Source: Paratrimastix pyriformis (Eukaryota > Preaxostyla > Paratrimastigidae). From it: 55,369 nt of DNA. The stretch covers positions 1-55,369 of the forward strand of contig JAPMOS010000200.1 in assembly GCA_027972325.1 (NCBI GenBank), written 5' to 3'. The notes beneath the pieces are model-generated. The model was not told the origin of the DNA. It ran no database searches and was given only the letters and a program-made list of their open reading frames with translations. This document shows, in pieces, positions 30,479 to 43,384 of the stretch (its first letter is position 1; each line of letters starts with the position of its first letter). Position numbers and translations under genes: made by a program.

Positions 30479-33400
30479 AGAGCGCCCTCGGCCGCTGGCG
30501 CCTAGTCCCACCACCCTTCGCCGGGTGGAAGCTGCGGCTGCACCACCTTCATTTGGGGCCCCACTTGTAGAGCGCCGGACCCCTGGGGCGCTCCTCCCGT
30601 GCCCCCACTGGGGGTCCCAAAGGGAACGGCCGCCAGTGTGTCAGTCTCATCGATCGGGTGTAGGGGACGAGGACGTGCGTTCGTTGACCCGACGCTCACA
30701 TTTTGCAAAGGAGCAGGCAGTCCCCAATCCGCGCGAAGAACCCCGCAACGAGACCCCGATGTGCATGGCCGAAGTGGGGCACTCGCCCCTTTCAGCATGG
30801 ATGCCCTGGCCACAGAAGAGCCAACGTGTGAGTTCAGGACGCTCACGATCTTGGGCTTGGGCAACTGAGGAGTTGTTGAGCAGCCCGTGGGTCATGGGAG
30901 CCTTTCTGGTGGGGTCCGCGGTGAGCATGACTCTTGTCCGGGCGATGTTGTCCCCGGGAGGAACGGTACCAGGGACACTCCCGTCGGGTGTTGTGGGTCC
31001 AATGGGCCAGGAGAAGAGGACAACTGCGATGACCTCACGCTCGTCTCTACGCACCCAGAGTCAGGGAAGGGCTCTTTCACGAAGCCAGACTTTGTAACGA
31101 GGCACTCCGTCACACGTTCCATTCTCCTTCACGTGTGTCGGGTCCCTGACCGCTCACATTTTTGCAAAGGGGGAGCCAGTCCCCAGGCCAGATGCAGACC
31201 CCGTCACGAGGGGGTGGACAACCCTGGTGTGCATGGTCGAAGTAGAGAACTCGACAGTGGGGCCTATGTGTGTGTCCTGGAAGCTCGCGATCCTGGACTT
31301 GAGGAAAGACAGACCCGTTCCCTAGAACACGTCTCCTCCTCTTGGGGACATCTGTTAGATCAGGCCCTTCCCCCCCCAGGGGAACGTCATGCTCACCCGG
31401 TCCCGCGCGGGGTGGTGGCCCAGGCATGTCGAGCACACGATGCTTCCCTCCTAAACGTATTTCGTGTGAAAGAGCAACGGGGGGTGTTTCCCTCGGTTCC
31501 GAAAGAGTATAAGACCTCTGAAACGTGGTGTGGCGACCGCCATGGTTCCATGTGGGACATGGAGTCCGGACCGAGTCATCGTGTCTCCGATCCGAAACCG
31601 GGGAGTTGGCTGCTCCCCTGGTGCGCGCCCAAAATAGATGAAGCTCCTCTCTTGCAACCGCCAGTGTGTGTTGAAGAGGGAGAAGCTCGCAGTGTGCGTT
31701 GTTGTAAAATCCTGCGAGTTGTGCCGCAGGAACGTGCGCGCCTGTGTGCCCGCAGATCATCAGGGCCATGAGTCGGCTCCCTGGTCGAACGGTGCGTGGT
31801 GGACATGGGACCTCCTGCCTTGCCCCGCGACAACATGGGCTCCGCGACAACACGGCCACGCGAAGATGGTCGAAGCCAAACGTTCTGGCGAAGTGAGAGG
31901 TTCGAAGTGGGAGGTTTGCCCTCTGGCACAAAGAATGGCCACGGAATGAAGAGGGCGACGTGAAGATGCCAAGTGCAGACCCACAAGACAACTGGTCGAT
32001 TGTTCAGAAGTGACTCGGAGCGTTCGCTATATTCTCCCTCCCGAGCGACCAGGTCAATCAACCCCAGATGGAAGACCGGCTTGAGAAGAACTTGAGCGCG
32101 AAATGAGTTGCGCGCGTGACCAGTAATCGTGCGAATTTCAGAGTCACACGTGGACTAAACGCTGATAGCGGAGGTCATCCACTGACGTGGGCCCAGAGCG
32201 AGTGCACGGGCGTCCCTCGCCGGATAACCGTTGACCCAGCATTCCATTCATCTCATTGTTCGATCCTGAAAAACCCATGAAGGATTTTGGCCTGAAATAT
32301 TTGCCAACCAGGTGTTTCGCAGACTGAGTGGCTCCGCAGAGTCTGAGACATGGCCAGAAGAGAGACCACCAGCATTTCCGAGATCCTCTAAGCCGCTGTC
32401 AAATGACACTGGTGATGAAATTCCTACAAAGGAATTGAACAGACTGTATGAAAAAGTTTGTTGTTGTGCCAAACGAGCACCGTGGGGTCGAACGAACAGA
32501 GGATCGAACTGATTCGTCAGCCCTTTCAACCGCAAAGTCAAATCGACCAGTGAATAAATTCCTTCAAAGGAATTAAACAGACTGTACAACAGAGGTTGCT
32601 GGCGTGTCGAACGAGCCCCGTGGGGCCGAATGAGCAGAGTATCAAACTGATTCGCTCAAAACGTGACGTGGTGGTCTGGTGGGCCTGTCAGTGAACGTAT
32701 GTATCAAGGTTGCTTTGAAACTGAACCGACACCTCAAGCAGGCATCCTTCGTCCCGAAGCAATGAGTATTCCAGCGCATGTCACGGTGACCAGGCACCAA
32801 CGAACAGTGCCATTCCAAAGGAAACTGGGGTGATACCCCAACCGAAAGTCTTTGCGGAGGATGGCGCAAATTGGCCCAAGCCCAACGAGCTCAGCCAGTT
32901 CAAAGTTGCACGCAGGACGGTCACGAAAACGGAATAAAGACTATCTTTCTTTGCTTTTCCGTTTTGGTTTTTTTTTTTTCTGATCTTTGTTTGGAAGTTT
33001 TTGTTTCCTTCCGTTTTGGTTTGTAAAAACAAAATATAAAGCGAGTGCTATTGTGACGCCACAGACCCGGAAAGGAGGACCCAGATTCTGAGATTCCAGG
33101 TGATTCTTCTCCAGTCCGTCCGGGAAAGTTGAAAGGCCGGCAAAGGGCCTGTAACCCTCACAAAGTAAAACGCGGCGACCCACGAGGAGGTGGGAAGAGA
33201 GAGACGCGATGAGTTGATCAATGAGATCAGTCGTTCAAGGCTACAAGGCAGGGGTTGAAAAGTGACAAGGCGGCCTTGAAAAATCAATTGAAATAAGGCC
33301 AGCACTTTCAGAGCGCCAAAGGAGCGGCACGTTGGCCGACATCTCTTAGATCATTCCAAAAGTCAACCCAACTCGACGAAACAAAATGCAAGGTCTTCAG

Positions 33401-33489
33401 AGCTCTCGAGTAACGATTCGAAAATTCTTGAAAAAGCATAGAAACCCGAAAACCCGGGAATAAAAGATGCGTTGCGATTTGCTTATTGC
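30479..33489. other. Stretch of 3 kb without a recognisable gene, with diverged internal repeats
   Basis: Open readings of up to about 290 codons on both strands overlap each other, lack motifs, and have no supporting splice or family evidence, so I do not call them. Visible structure: an imperfect direct repeat of about 115 bp at 30685-30800 and 31140-31250 (CGCTCACATTTTGCAAAGG type); a repeat of about 144-bp period at 32397-32640 (AAAGGAATT(G/A)AACAGACTGTA); and a T-rich stretch at 32950-33040 in which TTCCGTTTTGGTTT occurs twice. Confidence 0.5.
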
Positions 33490-33669
33490 GCAAAAGGACA
33501 AGTCGACTGCCGGCACTGACATGACATGTCAAATTCTTTTTGATAAATTTTTGGATGTCAGTGCCGTTTTGCGTGCTTGCTGTGCAAGTGTTCACTCTTT
33601 CTTGGTTTGGGTTTGTTTGGGGCTATCCCACGAAGGCTGTCCCTCGTTCTCCGAACTCGTGAAGGAGAA
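33490..33669 (+). repeat. Foldback end module (M1 plus T), copy
   Basis: M1 contains a perfect 11-bp inverted repeat, GGCACTGACAT...ATGTCAGTGCC, about 54 bp overall. It is followed by GCGTGCTTGCTGTGCAAG and then module T (TGTTCACTCTTTCTTGG... to GTGAAGGAGAA). M1 recurs at 36027, 36240-36375 (reverse) and 43203. T recurs at 34428, 37999-38076 (reverse) and 43307. Confidence 0.85.
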
Positions 33670-33675
33670 CGGAGT

Positions 33676-34384
33676 GTGCCCCACATGTCCCCTGGTGTAC
33701 ACTCTCACACCAACAGTATCATCAGCACCACCAGTGTGGTGACTTTTCGGGCGGGCCTGTGTGCTCATCATGCCCTTGAATGCGTCCTGACAGCTGCTTG
33801 ACTGCTTGAGGCGTCTCAGGGCGGGCCTGTGTGTGCCCACATGCCCTCTGGTGTGCATTCTCACACCAGCAGCAGCAACACCAACACCATCACCCAGCAC
33901 CACCAGAGTGGTGTTCTGTCGGGGCGGGCCTGTGTGCTCATCATGCCCCTGAATGCGCCCTGGCACACCAGGACAGCTGCGTGGCGAGGCGTCTGGGGGC
34001 GGGCCTGTGTGCCCATATGCCTCCTGGTGTTCATTCTCACTCCAACAGCAGCATCACACCCACACCAGCGCATTCAGGCCAGAATCACCACACCAGCACC
34101 ATCAGAGTGGGGCTTTGCTGGGGGCAGTGTGATGCTCGATGTTTCATGCCTGCTCTCGCATCGACTGATGCCTTCTTGTCTGTCGGAAGCAGTGACAGCA
34201 CTCGGCACCTTTGGGGGGCGACCCCGGACACACGCGGGGGGACACTGTGGAGTGTGTACCACCTCTCAGCTGTTTGATGCTCGTTCTGGCCCTCCGGCAC
34301 GCGCACTCCCAACATCAGGATGGGTATCCGTAGAGCCGGCTCATCGGCCAAGAGTGTTGGGCGGAGCATCCCGTTAGCCGGGTC
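33676..34384 (-). repeat. Dispersed repeat block R2, inverted near-identical copy of R1
   Basis: Read on the minus strand it matches 28420-29110 with only scattered differences across about 700 bp. It stops abruptly at GGGGCACACTCC, where R1 continues, and abuts foldback module T. R1 and R2 therefore form a pair of inverted repeats about 4.6 kb apart. Confidence 0.85.
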
Positions 34385-36183
34385 ACGTAGAGTGCGGAAG
34401 GGGGGGGAAAGCTATTCCTTTGGTATGGTGTTCACTCTTTCTTGGTTTGGGTTTGTTTGGGGCTATCCCACGAGGCTGTCCCTCGTTCTCCGAACTCGTG
34501 AAGGAGAATGGTGGGATAGCCGAGTAATCTCTTCCCAAACAAACCCAAACCAAGACAAGTCTCCCACCCACCTCCCTGCCTGATGAGTGGCACTGGGTTT
34601 GTTTGTTGCTGCTTTCCCCGCGAAGCTTCGACTCAACGTGTACCCCATGGTCATGAATGATGGTGGGCATTTTGTCTTCGCAGCGCAATCTTCGTACGTG
34701 CTCCCTTGGCTGTACTGCTGCCTGTTCAGCCCGACAATCTGATTGACAAGTCAGGAGGGCTGCCTCGTGGGGGAGGCGAGTGTGGCTGTTGTTCAACCTT
34801 GTTTGGTTCCCTTTGACAACAATGTGTGGGGTCTCGTCGGGGCCTTTTGACCTTGAGACACCACCCTTCATGCACCCTCATTCACCCTCGTCTGATGTGA
34901 TTGGGCATTCATGGTGGGGGAGTTGTGGTCATTCACCCCCAGCTACTTTGCTTGAACAACAGCCTATGGTCATCCTGTACGTTGTACTCTTAAGACATCC
35001 ATCAGCGGTGTGGGGTGTTGTCTTCCTCCTTTTCTGTTCTGAATGGGCAACAGCTCGAGGAACTGCTGCGGGGTGTTATCTTTCACCCCCGTTTTCGTTT
35101 TGTTGTGGCACAACTGTGTGGCTTTACCATGGTCGTGGTGGGCACCATGCATCCTCCACATTCAGAATGCGGGGGGGTCGGGGTTTGTTATTCACCGTCG
35201 TCTGTTCTGTTTTGACAACAGCTCATGTGATTTCATCGTGGGCGTTGTGCCCGTGAACCACCGCGCTCACCCCACCGCACACCTCCCTCTCGCGGGAGGG
35301 ATATTTGTTGAGCACCCTGAAGTGGCGATCGATACGTCACCTTTCGTGCTCTCTCTCCCTTCGGGGTTTGCGTTTTTGGTGGGGGCTTGGGTTCTTTATA
35401 CAGAATTCGACGCCTGCACGGCAAGGGTGCCTCCACCGCTTCACCGGCGCCGGTCGGCGACTGGTGACGAAGGAGCCGCGAGCAACCCTCCTGGGATCTG
35501 CGAGGCAAGGTGCCTGTCGCGGCTCCGTCGTGCTCTGCGTTTCTCTCGACGCGTGCCTTTGGCCCGCGGCATGTCGGACAACGAGTCCTCTCGCTGTTTT
35601 GTCCGATCTTCTTCGTTGTTTTTATTTGCGGGGGGTCCGACCCGTTGAGGGAAGGATTCCCTATGGAGGGTGCCGAGTACGGGAAGACTCGGTGCCCTCG
35701 GGGCCTTTGAAGGTTTCGCCCCTCCTTTTGTTTGGCTTCTTCTCTCCCACCTGTTTTTGCTGACCGGTTACAGCGGTGCGTCGGGGTTTTCTCCAGCCTC
35801 CTCTTTCCCTGACTACACGTGCACCCCCCGGGGCGGTCGCGACCCGCTTGAGGAGATGTTTGGGGTTCGCATGGTTGATCATGAATCTCTTCTTCGTTTT
35901 CATTGAAACCTTCGGGAGCTGTGACTCCCAACTGGATTGTTTTTACTGCGTTGCGCGGTACTGACTCCCTTCCCACCTTTCTCTGCGTCGGTGGCTGGCG
36001 TGTCGTCGTCCGAATGGGCTTATGCTTAAAGGACAAGTCGACTGCCGGCACTGACATGACATGTCAAATTCTTTTTGATCAATTTTTGGATGTCAGTGCC
36101 GTTTTGCGTGCTTGCTGTGCAAGTGTTCACTCTTTCTTGGTTTGGGTTTGTTTGGGGAAGAGATTACTCGGCTATCCCACCAG

Positions 36184-36226
36184 AAACTCGACGTTTTCCG
36201 TCATCAGAACCACTATCCCGAAGTTT
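36184..36226 (-). repeat. Satellite fragment forming the loop of the foldback palindrome
   Basis: The spacer (AGAAACTCGACGTTTTCCGT...) aligns with the reverse complement of the 770-2935 satellite, sharing GAAACTC, CATCAGAACC and a similar continuation to GTTT. It is diverged but collinear over about 43 bases. Confidence 0.65.
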
Positions 36227-37596
36227 GGTGGGATAGCCGAGTAATCTCTTCCCCAAACAAACCCAAACCAAGAAAGAGTGAACACTTGCACAGCAAGCAC
36301 GCAAAACGGCACTGACATCCAAAAATTTTATCAAAAGAATTTGACATGTCATGTCAGTGCCGGCAGTCGACTCGTCCTTTAAGCATAAGCCCATTCGGAC
36401 GACGACACGCCAGCCACCGACGCAGAGTAAGGTGGGAAGGGAGTCAGTACCGCGCAACGCAGTAAAACAATCCAGCTGGGAGTCACAGCTCCCGAAGGTT
36501 TCAAAGAAAACGAAGAAGAGAGGTTCATGATCAACCATGCGAACCCCAAACATCTCCTCAAGCGGGTCGCGACCCGCCCCGGGGGGTGCACGTCTAGTCA
36601 GGGAAAGAGGAGGCTGGAGAAAACCCCGACGCACCGCTGTAACCGGTCAGCAAAAAACAGGTGGGAGAGGAGAAGCCACAAATAAAAGGAGGGGCGAAAC
36701 CTGCAAAGGCCCCGAAGGTACCGAGTCTTCCCGTACCCGGCACCCTCCTTAGGGAGTCCTTCCCTCAACGGGTCGGACTCCCCGCATAAAATAAGAAGAT
36801 CGGACAAAACAGCGAGAGGACTCGTTGTCCGGCATGGCGCGGGCCAAAGGCACGCGTCGAGAAAAACGCAGAGCACGACGGAGCCGCGACAGGCACCTTG
36901 CCTCGCAGATCCCAGGAGGGTTCTCCGACCCCGTGCTCGCGGCCTCTTCGTCACCAGTCGCCGACCGACGCCGATGAAGAGGTGGAGGCACCCTTGCCGT
37001 GTGGGCGTCAAGTTCTGTAAAAGAACAAGCCCCCCACCAAAAAGCCAAACCCCGAAGGGAGAGAGAGCACAAAAGGTGACGTATCGATCGCCACTTCAGA
37101 GTGCTCAACCAATATCCCTCCCGCGAGAGGGAGGTGTGTGGTGGAGTGGTCGGGGGTGGTTCACGGGGACAACGACCACGATGAAATCACATGAGCTGTC
37201 GTCAAATCAAAACAGACGGCAGTGAAAGAAAAACCCCACCCCCCCATATGAACGAGGAGGAGGTATGGTGTCCACCACGACCACGATAAAGCCACATGGC
37301 TGTTGCCAACAAAACGGTGGTGAAAGACAACACCCCGCACCACGATGAAGTCCCTCGAGCTGTTGTCCATTCATAGCAGACCAGGGGAAAGACAACTCCC
37401 ACACCGCTATGAAGGTGCATGCTGGGTGTCCTACAAGAGCACAACGAGCAGGATGAACCCATAACCCATAAGCTGCAAGCAAAGTACCTGGGGTGAATAA
37501 CCACACCTCACTCACCCCACCATGATTACCTAATCACATCTGACGAGGGTGAATGAGGGTGAATGAAGGGGGGACTCCGCGTAAGCCGGGAAGTAT

Positions 37597-37620
37597 CACA
37601 CACACACACACACACACACG
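37597..37620 (+). repeat. CA dinucleotide microsatellite
   Basis: An uninterrupted run of about 11-12 CA units lies in the outer part of the right foldback arm. There is no matching CA run in the left arm, so it expanded after the arms formed. Confidence 0.95.
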
Positions 37621-38119
37621 AATGAAGGGTGGTGACTTAAGGGCAAAACGGCCCCGATAAGGCCCCCCACACTGTTGTCAAAGGGAATCTAACAAGCTTG
37701 AAACCCAGCCACACATTGCCTCTCCCACGAGGCAGGCCAACTGACTTGTCAATCAGATCGTGTGGATGAAAAGGCAACAGTAACGCCAAGGCAGCACGTA
37801 GTAAGACAGCGCCGTGAAGACAAAATGCCCACCATCATTCACTGTCTGTGGGTACACGTTGACGTGCAGCTGTCGAGAGTTCGCGGGGAAAGCAGAAACA
37901 AACAAACCCAGTGCCACTCATCAGGCAGGGAGGTGGGTGGGAGACTTGTCTTGGTTTGGGTTTGTTTGGGGAAGAGATTACTCGGCTATCCCACCATTCT
38001 CCTTCACGAGTTCGGAGAACGAGGGACAGCCTTCGTGGGATAGCCCCAAACAAACCCAAACCAAGAAAGAGTGAACACCATACCAAAGGAATAGCTTTCC
38101 CCACCTCTTAACTCGACAC

Positions 38120-40285
38120 CAAGCTCCTCTCGGCCGATGAGCCGACTCTACCCATGCCCATCCGGGTGTTGGGAGTGCGCGTGCCGGAGGGGCAGCACAC
38201 CAGAAGGAGCATTAAACAGGTGAGACATACCCACTCCACAGTGTCCCCCCGCATGTGCCGGGGTCGCCCCCGAAAGGTGCCGAGTGCTGCCGTTGCTTCC
38301 GGCAGAGAGGCACAGCCCGCCTGGAAAAGGCATCAGTCGATGCGAATGCAGGCATGAACAGCCTCACACCGCCCCCAGCAAAACCCCACGATGATGGTGC
38401 TGGTGTGGTGGTTCCGATCTGAAGGTGCTGGTGTGATGCCGCTGCTGGTGTGAGAGTGAACGCCAGGAGGCATGTGAGGCACACAGGCCCGCCCCCAGAA
38501 GCATCACGCAGCTGTCCTGGTATGCCAGGACGCATTCAAGGGCATGATGAGCACACAGGCCCGCCCTGAAAAACACCACTCCAGTGGTGCTGTGTGATGG
38601 TGTCGGCGTGATGCTGCTGCTGGTGTGAGAATGTACACCAGGGGGCATGTGGGCACACTCAGGCCCGCCCTGAGACGCATCAAGCAGCTGTCCTGGTGTG
38701 CCAGGACGCATTCAAGGGCATGATGAGCACACAGGCCCGCCCTGAAAATTCACCGCACTGGTGGTACTGATGATGCTGTTGGTGTGTGAGAGTGCACACC
38801 AGGGCTTATGGGGGGGCACACTCAGGTCCGCCCCCAGACGCCTCAAACAGATGTCCTGGTGCCAGGACCCATCCAAGGGCATGATGAGCACACAGGCCCG
38901 CCCTGAAAAATCACCGCACTGGTGGTACTGATGATGCTGTTGGTGTGTGAGAGTGCACACCCAGGTCCGACCCCAGACGCATCAAACGGATGTCCTGGTG
39001 TACCAGGACCCGATGCGCACACAGGTTTCGCCCCGAGAAAACGTCAAACTGATGGAGCGTGTGGTGGTGATGGTGCTGTGATAATGCTACTGGCGTGAGA
39101 GTGCATCCAGGGGGCATGCTGGGCGCACTCAGGCCCGCCCCAGACGATGGTCTGCCAGGACAGATCCAAGGACATGATGAGCACACAAGCCCGCCCCAGA
39201 AAAGCACCAACTCTTGGTGCTGCCGTGTAGCAGTGCACCATAGGCCAGCAAGGCCGCCCTCAAGGACACCCCCACCGGGTAACAGTGTGGGTGTGCCCGT
39301 GAACACGCACTGGCTGATGAGTGCAAAGACACACTCGCGGCACCGCCCTTCATTGTGGCCGCGGAGGCATGAGTGGGTAAACATACCCCTGTGGATATAT
39401 ACACCCATTGGCATAGGGCATTCGGATATACAACGGATCGCCCTCATGAGAAAGCCAGCGGTGCAAGTCTGCCAAGGTCCCAGTATTGGGGTGACGGTCA
39501 TAGGCAAGCACAGACCCACCCTCAGGTGTGGGTGTGACAGCGCACATGATATCAGACGAGCACCCACTGAGGAAAGAAGTGAAAACTATTAAGCTTGCTG
39601 GCGGTCAGTGAACTATCTCCATTCTCTACACCTAGCAGTGCCGAAGTCCCAAAGTTGTTTCTGACCTGACCGCCAGCTTTGCTGGTGCCTCGATCCCAGT
39701 GTGTGAGACCCGTGGGTGCATAAGTATGAGCGCCTGTTCCTGACGCCGAAGAGCATGTCCTCTCCCGGGGTATGGTCTCGCAGTCTGTTGTTGTTTCTGA
39801 CCCAGTGAGAGTGGTCTGTGTGAGCATCCGTGCCCGGTGTGGGCGCAGACAAGCACATGTTCGCCAAACCAAATGCTCTTGGTAATGAGTGTCCGTGTGT
39901 GAGGTGTGAACTCTCTACTACGGGCAGCTCCCCAGTGGAGCAGAAATTCGATGGAATAATGCCACCTCGCTGTGGGCACCGCGGTCAAGTGCACAGTAGC
40001 CCTCAGTCTCGTTTATGAATGGACAGAGTGACCCCAAGCAGGAGTGATCGTGATGGGTCCAAGACAGGGGTGCTCGCCCTCCCGGGACGGAGCCCCCCCC
40101 ATCATGTCCCTTGGAGCAGGGGATGGGATGAGACGGAGTGATGGGCAGGGACAGGAAGGTGCACATGGGTGCTGCGACTGGTGTGTCACACAATGAGGAA
40201 GGAGAGAGAACATTCCGACGGACTTTCCCTCTGCTGCTGCCAAGGCAGTCGGCCCCCTGTCGCGCCTGAAAGTTGACGGGGTATT
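38120..40285 (+). repeat. Dispersed repeat block R3, diverged relative of R1
   Basis: Same order of blocks as 28420-30478: an array with CACACAGGCCCGCCC motifs (38120-39240), then the non-repetitive part including AGCTTGCTGGCGGTCAGTGA (39593) and CAAGCAGGAGTGATCGTGAT (40035). It differs from R1 by many substitutions and small indels, unlike R2. No gene is seen. Confidence 0.75.
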
Positions 40286-43202
40286 TCTCGGCCGGTACGG
40301 CTGTTTGTGGGGTGCCCGGGGAGACTGGATGGCCAATGTGAGCTCGACCCAAGGTGGTCAGCCCGTGGATCCACCATGTGCAGGGTCGCGAGGTTGTAAC
40401 GCTCCCTCCGTGCGCGATGGTCAAAGGAAGTGAACCCCTTCCGCATGAACGGTACAATGCGGGAAAGTGCATCCCCCGGGACTTGACAACCTGGTAGTAA
40501 TTGCCCCAACTGTTAGCTGATGTGAAGCTGAAGAATGCTGCCGGACCGTTGGGGGACTCGGGGGGGGGGGGTGAGCCCCTTGTTCAAGAAACCCATGAGG
40601 GCATGCTTCCCCGTCCGGCGGAGGCATCATGCGTTCCCAATCAATGCTGAGGAACTGTGCTGAATCAGGGGACCTTCACTCATGGCCTCCAGGGCGAGTG
40701 AGTCTGTCCCCGATGGGGCGCCTGCCGGAAAACACCCGAGTGAGATCATTTCGTGCGAGGATGGTGGCGCAGACGAGTCCCGTGCCTCCGGGTCTCCCAC
40801 GACGGGGGCTGTGTAGCAGTACTCCGGCTGTTGGGCGATGACCGGTGATACCAATTTTGAGCTCGCCCCAACTCGATGTGACGAGGGCGGGCGTCCCATG
40901 ACGCTCATGCTTGCAATCGGCGCGCATGAAGCACGAGCACATTGTCAATGAGAGAGTTCAAGCCGTGTGCCATGTCCAAAAAGGAAGATAACCGCATTCA
41001 GCGTAACCTGGTGGGTGCCTGGGGGAAGCTCCCGCCCCGCGACTTGCCACCTGGTAATGAGCCTGAACTGTCAGCGGATGTGGAGCTGAAAAAATGTTGT
41101 CGGACCGTGGCCCAGGTGCTGACTTGCAGAGGCTCCTCTCCACAGTATCTGAGTGGTCTGTCACCAAGACCACGCGAGCAAGCCACTCCCGCGCGCCTTG
41201 AGCAACCCATCACGCAGTTCAAACCCGGATGGGAACCCGGCGGGTTGTGCCAGAGCGATCGGAAGAGAAGCCTTCCGAGTCTGTGAGGGTGGTCAACGTG
41301 TTCTCCTCAGACTCGAGTGCGCGTTGTCCCGCGAAAGTGACCAATATATCCGGGCCAAGGGAATGCGCCACCCGGAATATCATCCAGAGTTTCATTCTCC
41401 TTCAGAGGCGTAATGCCCGAGAGGCGCAATGACCGAGAGATGCAATGCAGAGCCAGGTGCAGTGCCAGAGAGGCGCAATGCCCGAGGTGCGGAACTTCCC
41501 CACCCCCTGGTCAGTCACACGCCGAAGGGTGGTGCGTGCTGCCCGAGGCGCGTCCTGTCCGCGGTGCGTCATGTCCGCGGTGCGTCATGCCCGCGGTGCG
41601 TCATGTCCGCGGTGCGTCATGCCCGCGGTGCGCCATGTCCGCGGTGCGCCATGCCCGATGGTCCCCTGGCAAATCCCTGTGGGTCCGGGGCGCGCGTTTC
41701 GGGCTGAACACAGTGACCGAAGGCAAAAACTGAGTGGTGAGTGGCGATGCCCCGCCTCTTGTGCAGACCACGTCCGAGTTCCACAGTGGTTCAAAAATGT
41801 ACCCCTTGCGAGAATTTCCAGTTGAATGACCTGAAGGCGACCGACGGTACTTGTCGTCCGCTCATGGCCGATGAGTGCCCAAGGTGCGCCCGAACGGGTG
41901 CGGGAGAGAACTTCGAGCTGTCGGAGAATGAGCATTCCGAGATTATGAGTGAAGTGCGGACTGACCAAACTTCTTCAAGTGGCCCGGCCGTTATTGAGGG
42001 CCCTCGAACCCGACTCGCAGGAGTTTTCTTTCAGTCATCTTCAAGCCGAGAGCATTCCAGAATGAGCGAGACCCAAGACCCAGACTTTGCAAAATAGTCC
42101 GCCGAAAGAGAAAGAGGGGCCCCGCATGGTTTCCAAGGAAAAAAGGGGGGAGTTGGGCGAAAGAAGCGGAACTAAAGAAGAATGAGCATTTCGAGCGTCC
42201 GAGAATGAGTGCAGTGCTTGGCAAACCCGCTTTGAAAGACCGCACTAAAATAACAGTGTCCAGCTCACACAAGACGAAGCGTTTGGTTGAAAGGGTGAAG
42301 GACTGCCAGAGAATGAGACTCAAAATGAGGTCCAAATGAGGGGCGAACGCAAATCCAAACAGACTTGCGCTACGCCAGAACGTGTCGTCTTTGTGTTAAA
42401 CCAATCAAAGACCTCAAAGAGACGCCTCATCGGAGCCCTCGCAATGAGAATTTCTCGCATGCAGCGCTGGAGTGAAGCGCCCGTGAAAACGAGCAGCCGT
42501 TCGAAGAAATCGAATACAAAACTGCAGCCACAGTACTGCATTTCACCAGACGTGTCCTCGGGTGTGAAATCAGGACCCAAGTTCAAACCAGCACGTTCAA
42601 AGCTGCAAGCCGTCTGTATAAAAAACGGTAATGTTTGTTCTTTCTTCGTGCTGGTTTTTGTTTGTTTTCGTTCATTTGAGAACAAGGAACAGAGTTTTTC
42701 ACGTCTGTCTCTTCTGGAAGAGCAAATACCAGGGATCAACACAGACCCGAGAGGGTTGGTGGGAGGCCAGGGCCTCCGATCATTCTCCAATCACCTCATA
42801 AGACCCAGCGGGTCACAAGTCCGTTTCAGCCGGCAAACGACGAAAAGCCCGAGGATAATAACTACGGGGGGGACCCCGAAGAAACCCCGAGTGCCAACCG
42901 ATACATGAGCGGGAGGTCGCGATAATGCACCACCGAACTGGCGCGGAAGCGAGTGCGCGTGAGCCAAAGGGCACCGCCCACCGTTCCCAAGAAGAGCGCA
43001 GATCTTTCCCAGAGCTCGTTGAAGCTTGAAAGCGACATTGTCAAAACAGATGAGGTCGATCATCCAACCCCCGCTCCCGAGGACAATAATGATGCAGTTT
43101 TCTTTGACTTCAGAGTTCCCAATAAGCTATGAAAAATGAGTCCGAGAGGACCGAGAAAATAGAGAACTCCGGGATAAAGGATTGCGTTGCGATTTGCTTA
43201 GT
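40286..43202. other. Stretch of 2.9 kb without a recognisable gene
   Basis: No open reading shows motifs or splice support. A diverged direct repeat of about 77 bp is present at 40477-40556 and 41035-41111 (ACTTG(A/C)CA(A)CCTGGTA type). The 16-bp minisatellite at 41403-41657 is listed separately. A region around 42330-42750 reads openly on both strands but I cannot support a gene. Confidence 0.45.
41403..41657 (+). repeat. 16-bp minisatellite, GCGGTGCGTCATGTCC type
   Basis: About seven regular units lie at 41543-41657, alternating ATGTCC and ATGCCC. Upstream, at 41403-41490, are looser relatives (GAGGCGCAATGCCCGA). Because 16 is not a multiple of 3, all three frames show the same cyclic peptide; this is not coding evidence. 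Confidence 0.85.
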
Positions 43203-43384
43203 GCGCAAAAGGACAAGTCGACTGCCGGCACTGACATGACATGTCAAATTCTTTTGATAAAATTTTTGGATGTCAGTGCCGTTTTGCGTGCTTGCTGTGC
43301 AAGTGTTCACTCTTTCTTGGTTTGGGTTTGTTTGGGGCTATCCCACGAAGGCTGTCCCTCGTTCTCCGAACTCGTGAAGGAGAA
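43203..43384 (+). repeat. Foldback end module (M1 plus T), solitary copy
   Basis: Same sequence and orientation as 33490-33669, ending GTGAAGGAGAATG. It is directly joined to a satellite monomer and lies 170 bp upstream of the ParB-like gene. Confidence 0.85.

Larger units (their letters stand above)
34405..38105. mobile_element. Foldback-type palindromic element, arms about 1.8 kb each
   Basis: The left arm (34405-36183) and right arm (36227-38105) are reverse complements along their length. The inner arms match almost perfectly; the outer parts, around 34850-35270 and 37100-37680, are more diverged and contain short tandem repeats. The spacer is only about 43 bp. Arm ends carry module T, and the innermost bases are GGTTTGGGTTTGTTTGGGG-AAGAGATTACTCGGCTATCCCACC. 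The arms encode nothing convincing. Long inverted repeats with internal tandem repeats and little or no centre are typical of foldback elements. R2 and R3 lie outside in inverted orientation and extend the symmetry further. Confidence 0.82.

Noticed and set aside
30887-31991. Overlapping readings of about 290 codons on both strands
   Set aside because: Neither has recognisable motifs, splice sites with consistent phase, or a composition unlike background.
35043-35763. Readings of 150-200 codons in the left foldback arm
   Set aside because: The matching right arm does not keep the same reading, and no domain is visible.
41543-41657. Cysteine/arginine-rich peptide repeat as a metal-binding protein
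   Set aside because: A 16-bp tandem repeat yields this cyclic peptide in every frame; there is no other support.
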